From assembly GCA_016868035.1 (NCBI GenBank), contig VGID01000028.1, positions 1-50,778 of the forward strand: a stretch of DNA of 50,778 nucleotides, read 5' to 3'. Below the pieces are notes generated by a model. That model was not told where the DNA came from and did no database searches. It worked only from the letters and a program-made list of their open reading frames with translations. Position 1 is the stretch's first letter. Each line of letters opens with the position of its first letter. The position numbers and the translations under genes were made by a program. This document shows, piece after piece, positions 44,256 through 50,778 of the stretch. Source of the DNA: Betaproteobacteria bacterium. Lineage in GTDB: Bacteria; Pseudomonadota; Gammaproteobacteria; Burkholderiales; SG8-41.

Positions 44256-45260
44256 GTGAATCCGACCCCGATAGGGACTCGTCCCCGTCCCGCGACAAAA
44301 CCCGGGGCGGCTGCGCGCGCGCAGCGATCCCGCTTCGCCCTTGCGGTGCACGGCGGCGCGGGCGTCATCGAGCGAGCGCACATGAGCGCGGCGGAGGAGC
44401 GCGCCTACCGCGCCGCGCTCGAAGAAGCGCTCACGGCGGGTCACCGGATGCTCGCACAGGGCGCCAGCAGTCTCGACGCGGTGGTCGCGGCGGTCACCAT
44501 GCTCGAGGATAGCCCCCTCTTCAACGCGGGCCGCGGCTCCGTGTTCACGGCCGACGGAACGAACGAGCTCGACGCGGCGGTGATGGAAGGGGCCACGCTC
44601 AAGGCGGGCGCGGTCACGCTGGTTACGACCGTGAAGAACCCGGTGAAGCTCGCGCGCGTGGTGATGGAAAAAACGGGCCACGTGATGCTCGGCGCCGAGG
44701 GCGCCGAGCGCCTAGCGCGCGTGCACGGACTCGAGATCGTGGAGCCGGGCTATTTCCACACCGAGCGCAGATGGGAGGCGCTGCAGCGGATGAAGCGGGC
44801 CGCGCAGGCGCGGGCGGACGCCTCGTTCACCGAGGCGGAGAAGCATGGCACGGTCGGCGCCGTTGCTCTCGACGCCCGCGGCAACCTCGCTGCGGCGGCC
44901 TCGACAGGAGGACGCAACAACAAGATGGGAGGACGGATCGGCGATTCTCCCGTCATCGGCGCCGGCGTGTACGCGAGCAACGCGACGGCAGCGGTCTCGT
45001 GCACCGGCGAGGGGGAAACCTTCATGCGCTCCCTCGCGGCGTACAGCGTGTCGGCGTTGATGGAGCTGAAGACGTGGAGCCTCGCGCGCGCGGCAAAGCA
45101 CGTGATCCACGCGCGCCTCAAGTCGCTCGGCGGCACCGGCGGGCTCGTCGCGCTCGACCGCGCCGGAAATGTCGCGATGCCCTTCTCCACTCCGGGCATG
45201 TACCGCGGCTCGATCCGCGCCGACGGCGTGCCCGAGATCGCGATCTACGGTGACGACTGA
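44256..45260 (+). CDS. Isoaspartyl peptidase / L-asparaginase (Ntn-hydrolase)
   Basis: About 334 residues. ALAVHGGAGVIER near residue 28, GSVFTADGTNELDAAVMEG near 95, and the autocleavage site EKHGTVGAVALD with nucleophile T199 identify a plant-type asparaginase that self-processes into alpha and beta chains. The STGGRNNKMGGRIGDSPVIGAG segment forms the substrate pocket. It releases aspartate from isoaspartyl dipeptides or asparagine. The start is uncertain: GTG at 44256 or an upstream TTG at 44220, neither with a good ribosome binding site. It is followed by aspartate racemase 52 bp later. The 248-bp region before it is shared with the divergent tctB operon. Confidence 0.9.
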   Translation: MNPTPIGTRPRPATKPGAAARAQRSRFALAVHGGAGVIERAHMSAAEERAYRAALEEALTAGHRMLAQGASSLDAVVAAVTMLEDSPLFNAGRGSVFTADGTNELDAAVMEGATLKAGAVTLVTTVKNPVKLARVVMEKTGHVMLGAEGAERLARVHGLEIVEPGYFHTERRWEALQRMKRAAQARADASFTEAEKHGTVGAVALDARGNLAAAASTGGRNNKMGGRIGDSPVIGAGVYASNATAAVSCTGEGETFMRSLAAYSVSALMELKTWSLARAAKHVIHARLKSLGGTGGLVALDRAGNVAMPFSTPGMYRGSIRADGVPEIAIYGDD

Positions 45261-45312
45261 ACCCGCGACGGCGTATGCTTCTCCGTATCCAATTGCACCG
45301 GGACCCGCGACC

Positions 45313-46044
45313 ATGAAACGACTGCTCGGCGTGCTCGGCGGGATGGGCCCGCTCGCCACGGTGGACTTCATGAACAAGGTGATCGGGCTCACGCAGGCGG
45401 GCCGCGACCAGGACCACGTGCCGATGGTGGTCTACTCGGTTCCGCAGGTGCCCGACCGCACCGCCGCGATTCTGGAGAATGCGGAGTCCCCGCTGCCCGC
45501 GATGCTGCAAGGCATGGCGGTGCTGCGGCAGGCGGGCGCCGAATGCGTCGCCATTCCGTGCAACACCGCGCATTACTGGTACGCCGAACTTGCGCGCGAG
45601 GGAAGGCTGCCGATCCTGCACATCGCGGACGCGGCGTGCGAGGGGCTGGCCGGGCGCGGTGTCGGAGGGGGAAACGTTGGCCTGCTCGCGACCAGTGGCA
45701 CTCTCGCCGCGGGCTTCTACCAGGATCGGCTCGCCGCGCGCGGCTACCGCTGCGTCACCCCCGCCGCCGATGATCAGCAGAAACTCGTGATGGGCGGCAT
45801 TCACCACGTCAAGGCCGGCGAGCTCGACGCGGCGCGGCAAGTGCTTGAACGGGCAGCACATCGGCTGATCCAGGCCGGTGCGCAGGCGATCGTGCTCGCG
45901 TGCACCGAGATCCCGCTGGTGCTCACGCCCGAAAGCCCGCCAGGCGCCGCCGCGCTGGTGGACGCCACGGAGGCACTGGCCGCGGCATGCGTGCGGTGGG
46001 CCCGGGCGCCGGCGGCGGCCGCGCCCAAGGTCGCTGCCCATTGA
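45313..46044 (+). CDS. Aspartate/glutamate racemase family protein
   Basis: 243 residues. MKRLLGVLGGMGPLATVDF and the paired catalytic cysteines C83 (IPCNTAH) and C197 (LACTEIP) define PLP-independent aspartate racemases. It interconverts D- and L-aspartate, linking D-aspartate or isoaspartyl breakdown to aspartase on the opposite strand. Start ATG at 45313 matches the family N-terminus. The C-terminus is extended by an Ala/Pro-rich tail. It is followed by a 185-bp gap with decamer repeats before the ABC transporter operon. Confidence 0.92.
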   Translation: MKRLLGVLGGMGPLATVDFMNKVIGLTQAGRDQDHVPMVVYSVPQVPDRTAAILENAESPLPAMLQGMAVLRQAGAECVAIPCNTAHYWYAELAREGRLPILHIADAACEGLAGRGVGGGNVGLLATSGTLAAGFYQDRLAARGYRCVTPAADDQQKLVMGGIHHVKAGELDAARQVLERAAHRLIQAGAQAIVLACTEIPLVLTPESPPGAAALVDATEALAAACVRWARAPAAAAPKVAAH

Positions 46045-46075
46045 AGTGGGCCGCGGAACGCCGCGAGGATTGAGC

Positions 46076-46118
46076 GATCAGCGTGCATCGGCGTTCATCG
46101 GCATCCATCGACGGTTTC
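46076..46118. repeat. Decamer-period repeat, single arm
   Basis: Four units of 10 bp (ATCAGCGTGC, ATCGGCGTTC, ATCGGCATCC, ATCGACGGTT) in the spacer between the racemase and the ABC transporter operon. Same family as the repeats at 904-950, 36367-36469 and 38090-38119, but with no opposed arm nearby. The rest of 46045-46229 is the leader of the ABC operon; no promoter boxes are assigned. Confidence 0.8.
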
Positions 46119-46229
46119 ACGTGTATTTTTTTGGGCCAAGGCGCTTCTAGACAAAAGGCGGCCGTTCCGCTAGATTGGCCTCGCAATCGGCAGTACCCCG
46201 GCTTCATCCATACCACTCAGGAGACCCAC

Positions 46230-47126
46230 ATGAAACGCATGATGCAGTTCATCATCGCCGCGCTTGCTTGCGCCGGGCTCGTTGCCACGGCCCCCGCGCA
46301 GGAGCTGACCGGCACGATGAAGAAGATCAAGGACACCGGCGTCATCAAGATCGGTCACCGCGACGCCTCGATTCCGTTCTCGTACCTCGACGATAAGCAG
46401 CGCCCGGTCGGCTACTCGATCGATCTGTGCATGAAGATCGTCGATGCCGTGAAGGCCGAACTCAAGATGCCCGGGCTAAAGTTCGAGTTCGTGCCCGTCA
46501 CGTCCGCCACCCGCATCCCCATTCTCACGGCCGGCAACATCGACATCGAATGCGGCTCGACCACCAACACCAAGGAACGCCAGAAGCAGGTGAGCTACGC
46601 CTACACCACCTTCTATACGGGCACCAAGCTGTTGGTGAAAGCGAACTCGGGCATCAAGTCGTACAAGGACTTGAAGGGCAAGACCGTGGCCGTGACCCAG
46701 GGCACGACCAACGAGCGCGCGATCAAGGCGCTCAATGACGCGGAAAACCTCGGCATGAACTTCATCCACGCCAAGGACCACAACGAGTCCATGCTCACCG
46801 TGGAGACCGGTCGCGCGGTCGCGTTCCCGATGGACGATATCCTGCTCTACGGCCTCGTCGCCAACCACCGAAGCCCGAAGGATTGGGCGGTCGTCGGAGA
46901 CTACCTCTCGCCCGACCCCTACGGGATCATGATCCGCCGGGAAGACCCGCAGTGGCAGGCGTTCGTCAACAAGGTGATCGGCGGGCTCATGAAGAGCGGC
47001 GAGATCCGCAAGATCTACGCGAAGTGGTTCCTGTCGCCGATCCCGCCGCGCAACATCAATCTCAATCTCCCGATCAGCTCGACGCTCGAGCAGCTGATCA
47101 AGAACCCGAACAACGAAGGGGTCTGA
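46230..47126 (+). CDS. gltI: Glutamate/aspartate ABC transporter substrate-binding protein
   Basis: 298 residues. Signal peptide (about 1-24, ending APAQ) and then TGTMKKIKDTGVIKIGHRDASIPFSYLDDKQRPVGYSIDLC, typical of GltI-type binding proteins; GNIDIECGSTTNTKERQKQV is the family's binding-site region. It captures acidic amino acids for the GltJKL permease and ATPase. AGGAG lies 6 nt before the ATG. A strong hairpin follows before the permease genes, so the binding protein is probably made in excess. Confidence 0.93.
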   Translation: MKRMMQFIIAALACAGLVATAPAQELTGTMKKIKDTGVIKIGHRDASIPFSYLDDKQRPVGYSIDLCMKIVDAVKAELKMPGLKFEFVPVTSATRIPILTAGNIDIECGSTTNTKERQKQVSYAYTTFYTGTKLLVKANSGIKSYKDLKGKTVAVTQGTTNERAIKALNDAENLGMNFIHAKDHNESMLTVETGRAVAFPMDDILLYGLVANHRSPKDWAVVGDYLSPDPYGIMIRREDPQWQAFVNKVIGGLMKSGEIRKIYAKWFLSPIPPRNINLNLPISSTLEQLIKNPNNEGV

Positions 47127-47139
47127 TCGTCTTGACCGG

Positions 47140-47172
47140 AGGCGGGCGGCCTGTACGGGCGCCCGCCTTTTT
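47140..47172 (+). terminator. Rho-independent terminator / attenuator between gltI and gltJ
   Basis: AGGCGGGCG (47140-47148) pairs perfectly with CGCCCGCCT (47160-47168) around an 11-nt loop and is followed by a T-run (47168-47172). This is a canonical intrinsic terminator within the operon. Partial read-through would lower permease expression relative to the binding protein. Confidence 0.85.
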
Positions 47173-47208
47173 GCGTACCCGCGCGCGCGTCCCGTCGTAA
47201 GATACGCC

Positions 47209-47949
47209 ATGGCCTACAACTGGAACTGGGGCGTCTTCTTCCAGGACGCGATGTTCGGCCCCGGCACCTACCTCGACTGGATGCTCTCGGGGCTGAAGTG
47301 GACCGTTGTCGTCTCGCTCGCCGCCTGGCTGATCGCGTTCAGCGTGGGCTCCGTGCTGGGCGTGCTGCGCACCACGAGCTTCAGGTTCCTGCGCGGCGTG
47401 GCGGCGACCTATGTCGAGATCTTCCGCAACGTCCCGCTGCTGGTGCAGATGTTCATCTGGTATTTCGTGGTGCCCGAGCTGATGCCGAAGGACGTAGGCC
47501 GGTGGATGAAGACCGGCATGCCGATGCCGGAGCACACCAGCGCCATCCTTTGCCTCGGCTTCTACACCGCCTCGCGCGTCGCCGAGCAGGTGCGCTCGGG
47601 CATCGAGTCCATTTCCAGGGGACAGACCTACGCGGCCTATGCGATGGGGTTGACCGAGGTGCAGGTCTACCGCCACGTGCTGCTGCCGATGGGCTACCGC
47701 ATCATCATCCCGCCGATGACTTCCGAGTTCCTCTCGATCTTCAAGAACTCTTCGGTCGCGCTCACCATCGGCGTGCTCGAGTTGACCGCGCAGAGCCGCC
47801 AGATCACCGAGTTCACGTTCCAGGGGTTCGAGGCGTTCACGCTGGCAACCGTGCTCTACATCATGATCACGATGACCGTGATCCTGCTCATGCGCGTCGT
47901 CGAGGGGCGCTTCCGCGTTCCCGGCTTCATCGGTACCGGGGGGCGCTGA
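47209..47949 (+). CDS. gltJ: Amino-acid ABC transporter permease (GltJ type)
   Basis: 246 residues with about five membrane segments and the permease EAA-type motif AAYAMGLTEVQVYRHVLLPMGYRIIIPPM. The N-terminal WNWGVFFQDA opening is typical of GltJ. It pairs with GltK to form the membrane channel for glutamate/aspartate. The stop overlaps the gltK start (TGATG). Confidence 0.92.
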   Translation: MAYNWNWGVFFQDAMFGPGTYLDWMLSGLKWTVVVSLAAWLIAFSVGSVLGVLRTTSFRFLRGVAATYVEIFRNVPLLVQMFIWYFVVPELMPKDVGRWMKTGMPMPEHTSAILCLGFYTASRVAEQVRSGIESISRGQTYAAYAMGLTEVQVYRHVLLPMGYRIIIPPMTSEFLSIFKNSSVALTIGVLELTAQSRQITEFTFQGFEAFTLATVLYIMITMTVILLMRVVEGRFRVPGFIGTGGR

Positions 47950-48641
47950 TGTTCGCCGCGTTCGACTGGGAAGTGATCTGGCGCACCAAGGCGTACCTGT
48001 GGCAGGGGATGCTCTTCACCTTCAACCTCACCCTGCTCGCGATGGTCGGCGGGATCATCCTCGGCACGCTGCTCGCGCTGATGCGGCTCTCGAGCTACCG
48101 CATCCTGAACGTCCCCGCCGGCGCCTACGTGAACCTGCTGCGCTCGATCCCGCTGATCCTGGTGATCTTCTGGTTCTATTTCCTGGTGCCGCTGGCGGTC
48201 AAGGCAATCACCGGCAGCCCGTATGCCGAGGGGATCGGGCCGTTCTATTCGGCGCTGATCGCGTTCACCATCTTCGAGGCGGCCTATTACTGCGAGATCA
48301 TACGGGCCGGAATCCAGAGCGTGCCGCGCGGGCAGGTGGATGCCGCGTACGCGCTCGGACTCACGTACCGCCAGGCGATGATGCGCGTGGTGCTGCCGCA
48401 GGCGTTCCGCAACATGGTGCCGATTTTGCTTACGCAGGGAGTGATCCTGTTCCAGGACACTTCGCTCGTGTACGTCGTCGGGCTCACGGATTTCATGGGC
48501 GCGGCGAGCAAAGTCGCGCAGCGCGACGGGCGGCTCGTCGAGCTCTATCTGTTCGCGGCCGTGGTCTACTTCGTGCTGTGCTTCGCCGCGTCCTATTACG
48601 TGAAGTACCTGCAGGCGCGGCTCACGCCCGCTTCGCGCTAG
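47949..48641 (+). CDS. gltK: Amino-acid ABC transporter permease (GltK type)
   Basis: 230 residues, five membrane segments, and the EAA loop DAAYALGLTYRQAMMRVVLPQAFRNMVP. FDWEVIWRTKAYLWQGMLFT opens the protein as in GltK. Start ATG at 47949 overlaps the gltJ stop. The following 112-bp spacer to gltL holds a heptamer repeat. Confidence 0.92.
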   Translation: MFAAFDWEVIWRTKAYLWQGMLFTFNLTLLAMVGGIILGTLLALMRLSSYRILNVPAGAYVNLLRSIPLILVIFWFYFLVPLAVKAITGSPYAEGIGPFYSALIAFTIFEAAYYCEIIRAGIQSVPRGQVDAAYALGLTYRQAMMRVVLPQAFRNMVPILLTQGVILFQDTSLVYVVGLTDFMGAASKVAQRDGRLVELYLFAAVVYFVLCFAASYYVKYLQARLTPASR

Positions 48642-48645
48642 CCGC

Positions 48646-48724
48646 GGGGAAATGGGAAATGGGGAATGATAAATTGGGGCTCTGGACTGCCCGGCTTTTC
48701 CGGTTCACGAATAGCGATTCACGA
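48646..48724. repeat. Two heptamer blocks in the gltK-gltL spacer
   Basis: Immediately after the gltK stop, GGGAAAT, GGGAAAT and GGGGAAT run at about 48647-48667. After a gap come TTCACGA (48704), ATAGCGA (48711) and TTCACGA (48718). The first unit resembles the reverse complement of the array at 1021-1062, the second the arms at 37135-37162. They interrupt an otherwise tightly packed ABC transporter operon. Confidence 0.8.
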
Positions 48725-48753
48725 TCCGCGGGCCGCGGAGCAGCGAGGTGGCG

Positions 48754-49482
<729 letters not shown>

Positions 49483-49639
49483 TGCGGGACGAAGTGACGG
49501 GGCGGCCGAGAGAGAGCAAGCTTTCCGGCCGTTCCGATTTCCGGATCCCGTGTTGCGAGATCAAGGCATTACGGGGATTCGATCCGAGCAAGGCATCCGC
49601 GCGGTTCGGCGCGCGGACCTTTCCGGAGGGAATACGAGG

Positions 49640-50596
49640 ATGCGAAACGCTTCCATGATCCCACTGCGCCGCATTCAGGCGACGTTGGTCATGATCGGTT
49701 TGGCGGGAGGGCTGGGCGCGGCAGCCGCACAGGGCACGGGGAAATGGGAGACGCGCGCACCGATGCTCTCCTCACGCACCGAGGTCGCCGCGGTCGAGCT
49801 TGGCGGAAAGATCTATGTGATCGGCGGCTTCGGTCGAAGCGGCGATCTGGTCGAGGAGTTCGATCCTGCAACGAATTCCTGGCGGCGCCGCGCGCCCCTT
49901 CCCGTCCCGTTGCATCACGTCGGCGCGGCGGCGGTCGGAGGAAAAATCTACGTGATCGGAGGCTATAGCGGCCGGTGGGACGCGGTGGACACCGTCTACG
50001 AATACGACCCTGCGGCCGACAGGTGGCGCACCCGCACGCCGATGCCCACGGCGCGAGGCGCCCTGGCGGTGGGAGTGGTCGGCGACAGGATTCTCGCGGT
50101 GGGCGGAGTCGGGCACGCCCGGAGAAACACGGGGGCCAACGAACAATACCACCCGGCGTCGGATCGGTGGTCCCGGCATGCGCCGATGCCTACGCCCCGG
50201 GACCACCTTGCGGTCGGAATGGTGGACGGGAAGCTCTACGCAATCGGCGGCAGGGTGGATGGAAGCTATGCGAGGAACCTCGCCGTCAACGAAGAGTACG
50301 ATCCGGCAGCCGACCGCTGGCGCGCGCGTGCGCAGATGCCCACGTCCCGAAGCGGAATCGCCGCCGCCGCCCTGGACGGGAGGATTTTCGTGTTCGGCGG
50401 CGAGTCCCCGGCGGGCACGTTTGCCGAGACCGAATCCTATGAGCCCGCGAAGAACGAGTGGCGGTCGTGGACGCCGATGCCCACGGCCCGGCACGGGCTG
50501 GGAGCGGCGGTGCTTGGAAAGCAGATTTACGTGCTGTCGGGGGGGCCGACGCCGGGTGGAAGCTATTCCTCGGCGAACGAAGTCTTTACCCCCTGA
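49640..50596 (+). CDS. Exported kelch-repeat beta-propeller protein
   Basis: 318 residues. A signal peptide (about 1-31, ending AAAQ) precedes six kelch repeats of about 47 residues, each with a GG doublet (for example GGKIYVIGG, DGKLYAIGG, DGRIFVFGG) and a conserved W/R and MPTxR block, enough for one six-bladed propeller. Kelch propellers bind ligands or proteins; N-acetylneuraminate epimerases share the fold but no catalytic residues are assigned here. The ATG at 49640 follows GGAGG; in-frame codons before it do not resemble the family. It lies 157 bp after gltL and is probably a separate transcript. Confidence 0.88.
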   Translation: MRNASMIPLRRIQATLVMIGLAGGLGAAAAQGTGKWETRAPMLSSRTEVAAVELGGKIYVIGGFGRSGDLVEEFDPATNSWRRRAPLPVPLHHVGAAAVGGKIYVIGGYSGRWDAVDTVYEYDPAADRWRTRTPMPTARGALAVGVVGDRILAVGGVGHARRNTGANEQYHPASDRWSRHAPMPTPRDHLAVGMVDGKLYAIGGRVDGSYARNLAVNEEYDPAADRWRARAQMPTSRSGIAAAALDGRIFVFGGESPAGTFAETESYEPAKNEWRSWTPMPTARHGLGAAVLGKQIYVLSGGPTPGGSYSSANEVFTP

Positions 50597-50598
50597 AA

Positions 50599-50630
50599 GG
50601 GATCAATCGAGTCTGACCCTATTGATTCCC
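50599..50630. repeat. Hairpin near the kelch gene end, possible IS200/REP-like end
   Basis: GGGATCAAT (50599-50607) and ATTGATTCCC (50621-50630) pair with a one-base bulge around a 13-nt loop, straight after the kelch stop. In reverse it reads GGGTCAGACTCGATTGATC, which resembles sequence I associate with REP/IS200-type (Y1) transposase neighbourhoods. It may serve as a transcript end; no U-run follows. Confidence 0.45.
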
Positions 50631-50644
50631 AGAGGAGGAGCGAT

Positions 50645-50689
50645 ATGAGAAACCATTTATTAGAACCTATTTCATATATAGGCGCGTGA
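50645..50689 (+). pseudogene. Start of a gene interrupted by the MITE-like element
   Basis: GAGGAGGAGCGAT directly before ATG at 50645 is a near-ideal ribosome binding site. After five codons (MRNHL) the frame meets the element's TA flank at 50661, and it ends at TGA 50687-50689 inside the terminal repeat. The intended protein is unknown; its remainder, if kept, lies beyond the window. Alternatively the element supplies a short functional leader peptide, which is less likely. Confidence 0.6.
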
Positions 50690-50778
50690 TGCGTTGCGGC
50701 CAGGACGGACCGGATGCAAGGCGCCCGACGAAGGCCATATGTCGATATGGTCCAGGAGGGCAACGACGCAGCCGGGCG
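50663..50778. mobile_element. Second, partial copy of the MITE-like element (cut by the window end)
   Basis: The first 116 bp match the reverse complement of the element at 23574-23839, identical by eye except position 50776. It begins with the same terminal repeat (GAACCTATTTCATATATAGG), preceded by TA at 50661-50662. The inverted orientation and near identity show a recently active or homogenised family. Confidence 0.9.

Noticed and set aside
43993-44259. Plus-strand 88-codon frame between tctB and asparaginase
   Set aside because: Overlaps the tctB start in antisense, has no family resemblance, and fills a divergent promoter region.

Overview
This window is GC-rich chromosomal DNA from a proteobacterium, most probably a betaproteobacterium of the Burkholderiales type. 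The basis is a proteobacterial DnaE, five TctC/Bug-type periplasmic binding proteins in 50 kb (a family greatly expanded in that group), and dense catabolic operons with ATGA/GTGA overlaps. No tRNA, rRNA, CRISPR array or complete transposase gene is visible.

Layout. 1-4.75 kb: a heptamer minisatellite, a TPR protein and dnaE (minus strand), with short-period repeats at gene ends and inside dnaE. 4.9-14.4 kb: 5-oxoprolinase genes pxpA / pxpBC, an amidohydrolase, a GntR/HutC regulator and a three-subunit molybdenum hydroxylase whose iron-sulfur subunit is fused to a CoxG domain. Together they look like a pathway for a cyclic amide or N-heterocycle. 14.5-23.6 kb: three UbiD-type decarboxylases, two Bug proteins, an ornithine cyclodeaminase-like protein, a 4,5-dihydroxyphthalate decarboxylase-like protein and a 60-residue protein resembling a C-terminal extension found on one of the UbiDs. 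23.57-23.84 kb: a 266-bp MITE-like element. 23.9-28.4 kb: a TAXI-TRAP transporter with an amidohydrolase. 28.4-30.5 kb: two tandem Bug proteins. 30.7-36.9 kb: a metallo-beta-lactamase-fold hydrolase, then a PLP enzyme, a two-subunit CoA-transferase, a luciferase-like oxidoreductase and a PPOX-fold protein. 37.2-38.5 kb: an alpha/beta hydrolase and a cupin, convergent.

38.1-49.5 kb is a coherent acidic amino acid region. On the minus strand are a complete TctBAC transporter, aspartase, a beta-hydroxyacid dehydrogenase and the cupin. Divergently there are an isoaspartyl peptidase/asparaginase, an aspartate racemase and a GltIJKL-type ABC transporter. The products fit import of acidic amino acids, release of aspartate from asparagine or isoaspartyl compounds, D/L interconversion and deamination to fumarate. 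A kelch-repeat protein follows. The window ends inside a second copy of the MITE-like element, which interrupts a reading frame just after its start codon.

The least ordinary structure is a set of short arrays with a fixed 7-bp period but a different unit at each locus, often in opposed, partly complementary arms. They sit at gene ends (supplying stop codons of dnaE and the TPR gene), in operon spacers, and in frame inside dnaE. A second family has a 10-bp period. The proposed pathways are inferences from gene neighbourhood. Sequence families are recognised by eye and no database search was run.
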